From positions 6,173 to 70,172 of the forward strand of contig CAKOKS010000005.1 of NCBI GenBank assembly GCA_934095845.1: a stretch of DNA of 64,000 bases, written 5' to 3'. The notes beneath the pieces were generated by a model that saw only the letters and a list, made by a program, of their open reading frames with translations, was not told the origin of the DNA and searched no databases. Origin of the DNA: an uncultured Bacilli bacterium (GTDB taxonomy: Bacteria > Bacillota_I > Bacilli_A > RF39 > UBA660). The translations under genes and the position numbers were made by a program. Positions within the stretch are counted from its first letter, which is position 1. The number at the start of each line of letters is the position of its first letter. Shown here piece after piece: positions 34,088 to 41,693 of the stretch.

Positions 34088-36511
34088 ATGAACAATAATG
34101 ATATTAAAGGCGAAATAGTAGATGACAATTCTGTAACTAAATATGTTGATGAATTTGGTAATCCTATTGATCCTTCACTTATAGATGAATTCGGTAATTA
34201 TAAAGGCACAACTGAATATGTTGATGAGTTTGGTAACCCTATTGATCCTTCTTTAATTGATGAATCAGGTAATTATATTGGTGCAGTATCTGAAACTCCG
34301 GTTGTATCTGCTTCAGAACATCAAATGGATAATAAAGAAATGCTAGAGGGAATGGTAACATTTGATTATAACAATGTTCCAATTACTGATATAGTAAATT
34401 CAATTATTCTTGATGCTATGGCCAAAGGTGCCAGTGATATTCACTTTGATCCATTTGATGGTGGTATTAAAATACGATTAAGAGTTGATGGAGTTTTAAA
34501 TGACTACTCTATTGTTCCATTATATGTAAAGAAGAATATGATTACTCGTATAAAAATAATTTCTGGTATGAATATAACTGAATCTAGAATTCCTCAAGAT
34601 GGAGCTATACGAAGTGAAATTGATGGTAAAACTATTGATATCCGTGTATCTAGTTTACCTACCAATTTGGGTGAAAAAATTGTTTTACGTATCATGGACT
34701 ACTCAATGAGTGCTGCTGGTATTGAAGCACTTGACTTTAATGAAAAAAACCTAGAAAAAGTTAAAAAAATGTTAGACTTACCTAATGGTATTATATTAGT
34801 AACTGGTGCTACCGGAACTGGTAAATCAACAACAGTATATTCAATGTTACAAAGACTTAACGTTGAAGGAACTAATCTTATAACAGTTGAAGATCCAATT
34901 GAAATGAATATTCCAGGTATTAACCAAGTTCAAGCTCAAGCAGAAATCGGACTTAACTTTGCAACAGTTTTAAGAAGTATCTTACGTCAAGACCCAGATG
35001 TTATAATGATTGGAGAAATTCGTGATGATGAAACAGCTAGAATTGCTGTTAGAGCAAGTATTACTGGACACTTAGTTTTATCTACAATACATACAAATAA
35101 CTCACTTAATACAATTGAACGTTTAACAGATATGTCGGTGGAAAGATATTTACTTGGTTCTTCCCTATCAGGAATCGTTTCACAAAAATTATCTAGAAGA
35201 TTATGTGAAAAATGTAAAAGATTAAGAAAAACAACTGATTATGAAAAAGAAATATTTAAGCGTGTTTTAAAAAGAGATATTGAAGAAATATATGAACCAG
35301 TTGGATGTCCTGAATGTTCAAGAGGATATCGTGGAAGAATCGCGATTCATGAAGTATTACTATTAAATCAAGTAATAAAAGATGCTATAACTAAAGGTGC
35401 AGAAAAACCTTTTTTAAGAAAACTTGTTTACAGTGAAGAAGGAACTGAAACAATGTTACAAGATGGACTTGAAAAAGTTATTGAAGGAAAAACTTCTTTT
35501 GAAGAAATATTAAAACTAATTGATTTAGATGATGATCTTGGAAGTGATACTCAACTTGGACTTGATGATCAAATAAATGCAAGTACAATGGTTAATGGAC
35601 CTACAGTTTTAAATAGTAATCAACCCATTAATATAAATATTACTGAAGATGTTTTAAAAAGCTTAAATCTATTAAATAAAGAAATTCAAGAAAAAGAAGA
35701 AACAAAAGATAAAGACGTTAGCATTCCAGTTAATGAAGAAGTTATCCCTGAAAAGGAAGAAACTTTAAAAGAAGAGGAAATTGAACTTCCATCTATAAAA
35801 GATGATACAAAAGAAGAAATTAAAGTTAACGATGAAACGTTAGAAGAACCTGTAATATCTGAACCTAAAAAAGATGTTTTAGAAGATTTTGAACCCAAAC
35901 AAGATATTAAATTAAGTACTTATGATGAACTTGAACATTTGGAAGATGAAAAATACAACTTATCTAAAAAAGATTATAATGATAGATTAGCTATTCTTTT
36001 AAATCAAATAAATGTAAGTGATCTTAAAGATCAAGATGAAATTGATAAATATTTAATTCACCTATCACTTATTGAAGGAGATTCATTAATCTATAAAAAT
36101 AATAATAAAATTATTAGTAAATTAATTGAAGAACTTAATAATAATTCGGAATACATGATGGAATCAGATGAAGTTGATGATGATACAATTACATTAACTG
36201 ATAAAGACATCGATATAGACGATTTAAATATTATTGATATAAATGATCTAGTTAATAATAAAAGTGCCTTAGATGAGCAAATAGAACCTAATGATGATGA
36301 ATTTGATAAACTTGAAGATGTTGAAGATTTAGTAGATACTCAAAATGATAAAGTTTATTTAAATGAAAGTGACTTAGATATTGATGATGATTTAAATATT
36401 ATTGAAAACAAGGATGATAGTGATTTATTAGCTGATACATACTTTGATGATTTAATTGATGATGCAACTATTGATTCATTATTAAATGATTTAAATACTA
36501 AAGAAGATTAA
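34088..36511 (+). CDS. PilB/GspE-type secretion ATPase with acidic C-terminal extension
   Basis: 807 residues. Residues 17-66 are two 25-residue tandem repeats (YVDEFGNPIDPSLIDE core). The N2 and ATPase domains follow: 'GASDIHFDPFDGG', Walker A 'GATGTGKSTT' (~240), Asp box, Walker B 'DPDVIMIGEIRDDETA', His box 'HTNN', and the zinc tetracysteine 'CEKC ... CPEC'. The ATPase core ends near 475; the last ~330 residues are Asp/Glu/Asn-rich and unlike standard PilB. It powers assembly of a type IV pilus, competence pseudopilus or type II-like system. A pilin gene lies 5 kb away on the other strand. The start at 34088 follows AGGGT; a TTG 9 nt upstream is less likely. Confidence 0.92.
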   Translation: MNNNDIKGEIVDDNSVTKYVDEFGNPIDPSLIDEFGNYKGTTEYVDEFGNPIDPSLIDESGNYIGAVSETPVVSASEHQMDNKEMLEGMVTFDYNNVPITDIVNSIILDAMAKGASDIHFDPFDGGIKIRLRVDGVLNDYSIVPLYVKKNMITRIKIISGMNITESRIPQDGAIRSEIDGKTIDIRVSSLPTNLGEKIVLRIMDYSMSAAGIEALDFNEKNLEKVKKMLDLPNGIILVTGATGTGKSTTVYSMLQRLNVEGTNLITVEDPIEMNIPGINQVQAQAEIGLNFATVLRSILRQDPDVIMIGEIRDDETARIAVRASITGHLVLSTIHTNNSLNTIERLTDMSVERYLLGSSLSGIVSQKLSRRLCEKCKRLRKTTDYEKEIFKRVLKRDIEEIYEPVGCPECSRGYRGRIAIHEVLLLNQVIKDAITKGAEKPFLRKLVYSEEGTETMLQDGLEKVIEGKTSFEEILKLIDLDDDLGSDTQLGLDDQINASTMVNGPTVLNSNQPININITEDVLKSLNLLNKEIQEKEETKDKDVSIPVNEEVIPEKEETLKEEEIELPSIKDDTKEEIKVNDETLEEPVISEPKKDVLEDFEPKQDIKLSTYDELEHLEDEKYNLSKKDYNDRLAILLNQINVSDLKDQDEIDKYLIHLSLIEGDSLIYKNNNKIISKLIEELNNNSEYMMESDEVDDDTITLTDKDIDIDDLNIIDINDLVNNKSALDEQIEPNDDEFDKLEDVEDLVDTQNDKVYLNESDLDIDDDLNIIENKDDSDLLADTYFDDLIDDATIDSLLNDLNTKED
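34136..34285 (+). repeat. Two tandem 75-bp repeats in the ATPase N-terminus
   Basis: 34136-34210 and 34211-34285 encode nearly identical 25-residue units (differences at a few residues: K/E, F/S, K/I). The DNA is less similar than the protein, with synonymous changes, so the duplication is not very recent and the protein sequence appears to be maintained. Confidence 0.85.
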
Positions 36512-36526
36512 TTCTTCTTTTTTTTA
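36500..36526 (+). terminator. Terminator of the PilB-like gene
   Basis: A 7-bp stem AAAGAAG / CTTCTTT with a 7-nt loop containing the stop codon, then a T run. Confidence 0.8.
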
Positions 36527-36540
36527 TTGCAAATTTTATT

Positions 36541-36569
36541 ACAAAAAAAATAGAAGCATAAGCTTCTAT
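36541..36569 (-). terminator. Terminator of the rpsB-tsf operon
   Basis: An 8-bp perfect stem ATAGAAGC / GCTTCTAT with a 4-nt loop and eight Ts on the minus strand. The tsf stop is in the stem. Confidence 0.9.
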
Positions 36570-37438
36570 CCATTAATTTGTTTAGCAACTTCTTCAGCAA
36601 AGTTTTCGTTTCTTTTTTCCATTCCTTCGCCTACTTCATAACGGATCATTGATTTAACAACCCCACCATTATTTTTAACGTAAGTTTCAACATCTATATC
36701 ACCATTTTTAACAAATGATTGATGAATTAAACAATTTTCTTTGTAGTATTTTTGAATACGTCCCATAACCATCTTTTCAGCAATATCAGCAGGTTTTCCT
36801 TCATTAATTGCTTGTTCTTTTAATATTTCTTTTTCTCTTTCAATTACTTCTGCAGGAACATCTTCTTTTCTTAAATATTCAGGTCTCATAGCTGCTGCTT
36901 GCATAGCTACATCTTTAGCAACTTCTTCGTTTGCTCCTTCAACTACTACTAATACAGCAATTTTTCCACCCATGTGTAAGTAAGAACCAAAATTTTCAGC
37001 ATCAGTTTTAGTAACAACTTCTGCTCTTCTGAATGAAAGTTTTTCTCCAATTTTAGAAGTTTTAGCAACTATATATTCAGAAACTGTTTGATCTCCTACT
37101 TTAAGATTATTGAATTCATCCATAGTTGTTGCATCACTTGCTAAAATAGCGGAACCAATATTTTCAATCATTTCTACGAATTCAGCATTCTTAGTAACGA
37201 AATCTGTTTCACAGTTAACTTCCATGATAACAGCTTTATTACCATCTGTAAAAATATTAGCAAGTCCTTCAGCAGCAATTCTATCAGCTTTTTTAGCAGC
37301 TTTAGCAATTCCTTTTTCTCTTAACCAATCTGTAGCAGCTTCCATATCGCCATTACATTCAGTTAAAGCTTTTTTGCAGTCCATCATACCTGCACCAGTT
37401 TTAGCTCTTAATTCATTAACATCTTTAGCACTAATCAT
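36566..37438 (-). CDS. tsf: Elongation factor Ts
   Basis: 290 residues: UBA-like N-terminal domain with 'VNELRAKTGAGMMDCKKAL' (~8-26), the core 'EVNCETDFVTKN' near 74-85 and the 'VGMQAAAM-like' segment 'VAMQAAAMRPEYL'. It is the nucleotide-exchange factor for EF-Tu. Length is normal. It ends the operon rpsB, 168-aa gene, tsf; the gap to the upstream gene is 2 nt. Confidence 0.96.
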   Translation of the reverse strand: MISAKDVNELRAKTGAGMMDCKKALTECNGDMEAATDWLREKGIAKAAKKADRIAAEGLANIFTDGNKAVIMEVNCETDFVTKNAEFVEMIENIGSAILASDATTMDEFNNLKVGDQTVSEYIVAKTSKIGEKLSFRRAEVVTKTDAENFGSYLHMGGKIAVLVVVEGANEEVAKDVAMQAAAMRPEYLRKEDVPAEVIEREKEILKEQAINEGKPADIAEKMVMGRIQKYYKENCLIHQSFVKNGDIDVETYVKNNGGVVKSMIRYEVGEGMEKRNENFAEEVAKQING

Positions 37439-37440
37439 TT

Positions 37441-37947
37441 TTATTCTCCTTCTTTTCTTATTTTTATTAATCTTTGAGTATCTAGATTATACCCTTCCAT
37501 ACGATAGCATTCTTGTTTTAATTCAAACATCAAGGCTTTAAATACCATTTGATAATCTATATTTTCACCAGTAGTTATACTATCTATATTGCCATTTTTT
37601 TGTTTTTCAATTGTTATGCTTTTTACATTATTATCAATATACCATGTTATTTCCCAACTATTTAATGAGCTAAGTAATCCTTTAATAAAGAAACATAAAT
37701 CTTTCATAAATGGAATATTATAATCACTCGTAAAAATATCTTCTATTTGGATATCACAATATTTATCAGCAAGTTCTTTGATGACTTCTTCAACACATCT
37801 ATAATAATTTAATTTATTTACAAATGGATAAGTTGTAAGGGCTCTAGTAGGATCTTCAATCTTAAATTCAGTAAATTCAAGTTGCTTAGCTGCTAGCATC
37901 CCTTCTATTTCCATAAAACAAGGTTTATTTACTTCTATAGTATCCAT
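37441..37947 (-). CDS. Unknown protein inserted between rpsB and tsf
   Basis: 168 residues, soluble and acidic with several Cys, Tyr and Trp ('LNSWEITWYIDNN'); unrecognised. It starts 2 nt after the rpsB stop and ends 2 nt before tsf, so it is firmly in the operon. rpsB and tsf are directly adjacent in most bacteria. No signal peptide, membrane segment or nucleotide-binding motif is visible. The codon use looks like that of its neighbours, so it is not obviously a recent insertion. A translation-linked role is inferred only from position. Confidence 0.8.
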   Translation of the reverse strand: MDTIEVNKPCFMEIEGMLAAKQLEFTEFKIEDPTRALTTYPFVNKLNYYRCVEEVIKELADKYCDIQIEDIFTSDYNIPFMKDLCFFIKGLLSSLNSWEITWYIDNNVKSITIEKQKNGNIDSITTGENIDYQMVFKALMFELKQECYRMEGYNLDTQRLIKIRKEGE

Positions 37948-37949
37948 AA

Positions 37950-38855
37950 TTAATTTAATGCACTAATTAGTTCATCTTTTTTCATAGTTGAATAACCTTT
38001 AATACCAGCTTCTTTAGCCATATTTCTAAGTTCAGTAACAGTTTTTCCTTCTAAAGAATCATCTGCTTTCTTTTCTTCAGTTTTCTCAACTTTTACTTCT
38101 TTAACAGCTTTTTCAAATTTTTCTTTTGAATCTTTTTTGCTATTTTCATCTTCTGTTACATAATCAACTATTTCAAGACCTTTTGCTTCACATATTGCAT
38201 TTGTTAAAGCTCCTAAAACAACCTTAACACTTCTTACTGCATCATCATTTCCAGGAATAACATAATCAACATCATCTGGATCGCAGTTTGTATCAACTAA
38301 ACCAAAAACTGGGATATTTAATTTTCTTGCTTCTCTAATTGCATTGATTTCTTTTTTAGGATCAACGATTATTAAAGCATTTGGAAGTTTATCCATTGCA
38401 CGAATACCACATAAAACTTTATTTAGTTTTTCGTATTCTTTTTTAAGACCGATAACTTCTTTTTTAGGTAATGCATCAAACATACCATTAGTCTCCATAT
38501 TTTCGATTTCTTCTAATCTTTTAATTCTTCTTCTTATAGTTCTGAAGTTAGTTAATGTTCCACCTAACCATCTTTCAGTTACATAGAAAGATTCAGAACG
38601 AGTAGCTTCTTCAATAGATGCTTCTACTGCTTGTTTTTTAGTTCCAACAAATAGGAAGCTTCCTCCATTTTCAGCGATTTCTTTAATTTTAGCGTATGCT
38701 TTTTCCATACATGCTACAGTTTTTTCAAGATCGATTATATAAATATCATCTCTTGATGTAAAGATGTATTCCTTCATTTTAGGATTCCATCTTTTAGTTT
38801 GATGTCCAAAGTGAACACCTGCTTCTAATAAATTATTCATAGAAACAACAGCCAT
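37950..38855 (-). CDS. rpsB: 30S ribosomal protein S2 with C-terminal Rho-N/SAP-like extension
   Basis: 301 residues. The S2 core is clear: 'LLEAGVHFGHQTKRWNPKM' (~9-27), 'RWLGGTLTNFRTI' and 'PVFGLVDTNCDPD.VDYVIPGNDDA'. The core ends near residue 228; then a Lys/Glu-rich linker and a final ~35-residue motif 'LRNMAKEAGIKGYSTMKKDELISAL', resembling the Rho N-terminal/SAP/HeH helical fold that binds nucleic acid. Typical S2 of this group lacks that tail. It has its own promoter and a structured leader; RBS AGGAGA. Confidence 0.95.
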   Translation of the reverse strand: MAVVSMNNLLEAGVHFGHQTKRWNPKMKEYIFTSRDDIYIIDLEKTVACMEKAYAKIKEIAENGGSFLFVGTKKQAVEASIEEATRSESFYVTERWLGGTLTNFRTIRRRIKRLEEIENMETNGMFDALPKKEVIGLKKEYEKLNKVLCGIRAMDKLPNALIIVDPKKEINAIREARKLNIPVFGLVDTNCDPDDVDYVIPGNDDAVRSVKVVLGALTNAICEAKGLEIVDYVTEDENSKKDSKEKFEKAVKEVKVEKTEEKKADDSLEGKTVTELRNMAKEAGIKGYSTMKKDELISALN

Positions 38856-38856
38856 A

Positions 38857-38960
38857 ATTACACTCTCCTTTTCGTTATTACTTCCAAGTATCTATACCTT
38901 ACCAACACTTGGCCACTAGATAAGGCAAACAACACTTGTGCTTATTTGGTTTTTAAACCA
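38857..38960 (-). ncRNA. Candidate structured leader of rpsB mRNA
   Basis: About 100 nt of leader between the promoter and the rpsB RBS. It begins with a hairpin GGTTTAAAAACC and contains CCTTA ... TAAGG enclosing CCAA-GTG-TTGG, and also TATCTA complementary to TAGATA, giving two alternative folds. S2 autoregulation through its leader is known in several bacterial groups; that this one does so is inference. Confidence 0.4.
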
Positions 38961-38965
38961 TAGTT

Positions 38966-38994
38966 AATATATCAAAAAAAGTAGTATTTTTCAA
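38966..38994 (-). promoter_or_regulatory. Promoter of rpsB, inside the upstream terminator
   Basis: The minus strand reads TTGAAA, 17 bp, TATATT. The -35 box lies in the loop of the terminator hairpin of the preceding gene. Confidence 0.68.
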
Positions 38995-39002
38995 CTACTT
39001 TT
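38971..39002 (-). terminator. Terminator of the 164-aa gene
   Basis: An 8-bp perfect stem AAAAGTAG / CTACTTTT with a 10-nt loop and more Ts on the minus strand. Confidence 0.78.
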
Positions 39003-39028
39003 TACCTATTATATGCTATTTTCTCGCA

Positions 39029-39523
39029 TTAATTAACATTACAAGCATATTCACTTATAGAAGCAATTTTGAAATTATTATCTATTTTAACTGAACCGAT
39101 ATATTTATAACCAAATTCATCTTTTTCACCTATTACTTCTCCTCTATAAAAACATGACTCATCTTCTTCATTTTTACAATTATAAGTTGCTACAAAATCA
39201 TAACATTCATCATTATATTTAGAAAATGAATCTATCTTAAAGTTTTCAAGATTAGCATAATAATTGTTTTTTATTTCTTCTGATATAAAACTATATTTAT
39301 TTGTATTATTTTTAGCATCTTCTATAATATCTATTAGTTCATTTTTAATTATTTCATCTACACTTATAATATCTGGTTTTGCACTTGTAGTAGTCGTACT
39401 ACTTGTTTGATTATCATCCAATTTATTAACTTTTTTATTACTTAATTTTACAATTAAAACAACACTTAAAAATATTATAATTACCAACTCTAAAATAATA
39501 ATTATTTTACTTACTTTATTCAT
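39029..39523 (-). CDS. Single-pass membrane protein of unknown function
   Basis: 164 residues: one membrane segment (~7-27), a Ser/Thr linker 'TSSTTTTSA', then an extracellular domain with four cysteines, possibly two disulfides. Unrecognised. The layout (anchor, Thr-rich linker, small domain) is the same as in the 250-aa protein at 26964, although the domains differ. It lies 13 nt downstream of the M29 aminopeptidase gene, so the two are probably co-transcribed. Confidence 0.72.
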   Translation of the reverse strand: MNKVSKIIIILELVIIIFLSVVLIVKLSNKKVNKLDDNQTSSTTTTSAKPDIISVDEIIKNELIDIIEDAKNNTNKYSFISEEIKNNYYANLENFKIDSFSKYNDECYDFVATYNCKNEEDESCFYRGEVIGEKDEFGYKYIGSVKIDNNFKIASISEYACNVN

Positions 39524-39536
39524 ATTTTACCTCTTC

Positions 39537-40724
39537 TTATTCAATAACAATATTTCCATTTTTTATAACTTCAATTCTTTTATTATCATGAGTTACACCA
39601 ATAACTTCTAAATCACGAGTACCTATCATAAAATCAACATGAGTTTTAGATATATTTACTCCTCTTTTTAATTGTTCTTCATCATCTTTCACATCACCAC
39701 TCAAGCATTCAACAAAACCTCTTCCAATTGCAATATGACAAGAAGCATTTTCGTCATATAAAGTTTCATTAAAGATAATATTTGTTCTATTAATTGCTGA
39801 GTCGAATGACACTAAAGCACATTCTCCTAAATAACGTGAATATTCATCAGTTTCAAGAATAGTAGTCAATACATCTTCTCCAGTTTCTGCATGATATTCT
39901 CTAACTTTTCCGTCTTTAAATTTTAAATAGAAGTTCTCTATAGTTACATTGTTGTATATAAGTGGTTTAGATGAGTAAACAATTCCTTCAGTTTTATTAT
40001 ATTCAGGACTTGTAAATACTTCTAATGTCGGCATATTACATATATCTCCATTTGGACTTTTACCACTACTCCACTTATGCCCTTTTGGTAGATATATTTT
40101 TAAATCAGTTCCAAATTCATTTTTATATTCTAAATGATCAAAATTATATTCATTTAATTTATCAGTTATATTACTTAGTTTTTCTAAATACTTATTCCAT
40201 GTTTCATATGCATCTTTATTTTTATCTATAAAGCATATTTTATATAGATTATCCCAAAATTCATTAACAGTTAAATTTATTGAATGACTCCATTTAGCAT
40301 TTGGAACACATGCAATTGTCCATCTTAAGCTACCAGCATTATATAAAGTTCTAAAATACTTTTCGGTTTCTTGTCTATATTTAATTGTTTCTTTTATTTT
40401 TATTGGATCAATATCACTCATAAGAGATGGAATCATACTTCTAACAAAAAGAAATGCGGCATCCAATTTGGCATATTTATTATATATTGATGAATCAAAC
40501 ATAGGATGTTTATTGATATTTTCTTGATCCATATATTTCATTAAATCATGTTTTTTATATTCATCTATTTCATCTACATATACCTCTTTTAAGTTAAATT
40601 TTTTACATTCCTCTAAAAGAATATTTTTAAATCCTGATATATGTTTAGGTATACTTATAAATAAATAATCGTTTTCTTTTAAATTCAAACATTTAAGTAA
40701 AAGATATGCATATTTTCTTTTCAT
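39537..40724 (-). CDS. M29-family metallo-aminopeptidase
   Basis: 395 residues matching AmpS/aminopeptidase T. Signatures in order: 'GDICNMPTLEVFTSPE' with the first metal Glu, 'KFKDGKVREYHAETGED', 'YLGECALVSFDSAI' (Glu), 'YDENASCHIAIGRGF' (His) and 'SKTHVDFMIGTRDLEVIG' (His, Asp). The enzymes are cytoplasmic, dimeric and release N-terminal residues using Co/Zn. Length is typical (~400). The following gene encodes a small membrane protein. Confidence 0.92.
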   Translation of the reverse strand: MKRKYAYLLLKCLNLKENDYLFISIPKHISGFKNILLEECKKFNLKEVYVDEIDEYKKHDLMKYMDQENINKHPMFDSSIYNKYAKLDAAFLFVRSMIPSLMSDIDPIKIKETIKYRQETEKYFRTLYNAGSLRWTIACVPNAKWSHSINLTVNEFWDNLYKICFIDKNKDAYETWNKYLEKLSNITDKLNEYNFDHLEYKNEFGTDLKIYLPKGHKWSSGKSPNGDICNMPTLEVFTSPEYNKTEGIVYSSKPLIYNNVTIENFYLKFKDGKVREYHAETGEDVLTTILETDEYSRYLGECALVSFDSAINRTNIIFNETLYDENASCHIAIGRGFVECLSGDVKDDEEQLKRGVNISKTHVDFMIGTRDLEVIGVTHDNKRIEVIKNGNIVIE

Positions 40725-40754
40725 ATTATCACCAGTATTATTATACTAAATATT

Positions 40755-41615
40755 TTATATTTTATAAACTAAAACATGCGATACTTTACCCATATAATAT
40801 AGAGGTTCACTTTTTGGTACATCTGTATCTTTATATAACACTGCTCCATTATTTAAAGCAACTTTTTGACTATATACATTTTCTCTAGTAGTTGAAATAT
40901 AAATATCTTTATTGTATTCACTTAAATTATCATTTATATATTGTTTTAGTAATCCTAAAGCAGCAGTTGCATAACCAGAATTTTGGTGGTTTTTATATAT
41001 CTCATAAGAAACATTACCTGTATATAAAAAATTATCTTCATTCCTTTTTTGTAAAACAAATTCTATTTGACCAACTACCTCTAATGTATCTTTTTTAACA
41101 ATTTCTAATGTGTTTTCGGGATTAGATGCTGATTTAAAAGCTCCTAAAGATAAAAACAAATTATCACCTTCAATTAATTTATTTGATCTAGATTCATCCC
41201 AAATTCTAATAGTTTGAAGAATAAACGATAGATTAACTCTAGAGCTATTTTTAATTGAAATACGATCAATATATTTTGTAAATTTAATTAAAGATGAAAT
41301 TTTCTCAACCTTTTCATCATCAGTAGAATTACTTGATAAAGTATCAATTTCATTTGTATATCTAAAATAATGATATTTATCACTTATTTCTAAAGATTCT
41401 TCTTCCGTTAATGCATTTATCAAAGAATCATTCTTTTGTATAAAAACAATATGCCCTTCATCATTAATGATTTCATAAATACCTATATCCAAATAATCAC
41501 TTAGTTTATTATAAATTATTTCACTTGGAATATTCTCTTTTATATCTTTTTTAGAAATAGTTTCTTCTACATATATTCTAGTATTATTAACACTTTTATT
41601 AACTTCAATTCTCAT
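40755..41615 (-). CDS. GNAT acetyltransferase with unknown N-terminal domain
   Basis: 286 residues. The C-terminal ~140 resemble a GNAT fold: 'QNSGYATAALGLLKQYIND' stands for the acetyl-CoA-binding Q/R-x-x-G-x-G/A loop (here NSGYAT), followed by 'IYISTTRENVYSQKVALNNGAVLYKD'. The first ~140 residues are acidic and not recognised. The substrate is unknown. It stands between the M29 gene and the hybrid kinase on the same strand, with a terminator separating it from the kinase. Confidence 0.75.
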   Translation of the reverse strand: MRIEVNKSVNNTRIYVEETISKKDIKENIPSEIIYNKLSDYLDIGIYEIINDEGHIVFIQKNDSLINALTEEESLEISDKYHYFRYTNEIDTLSSNSTDDEKVEKISSLIKFTKYIDRISIKNSSRVNLSFILQTIRIWDESRSNKLIEGDNLFLSLGAFKSASNPENTLEIVKKDTLEVVGQIEFVLQKRNEDNFLYTGNVSYEIYKNHQNSGYATAALGLLKQYINDNLSEYNKDIYISTTRENVYSQKVALNNGAVLYKDTDVPKSEPLYYMGKVSHVLVYKI

Positions 41616-41641
41616 ATTGCCCCCAATATTCTAAAAATAAG

Positions 41642-41674
41642 TTCAAGAAAAAATGAACAATTTTAAATTGTCCA
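41642..41674 (-). terminator. Terminator of hybrid kinase 1
   Basis: A near-continuous inverted repeat (TGAACAATTT / AAATTGTCCA with one G-T on the minus strand) followed by a T run on the minus strand. Confidence 0.72.
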
Positions 41675-41693
41675 TTATTATAATACATTTTTA

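Noticed and set aside
37110..37541. A 143-aa frame opposite tsf
   Set aside because: Antisense shadow of a conserved gene; no RBS or promoter.
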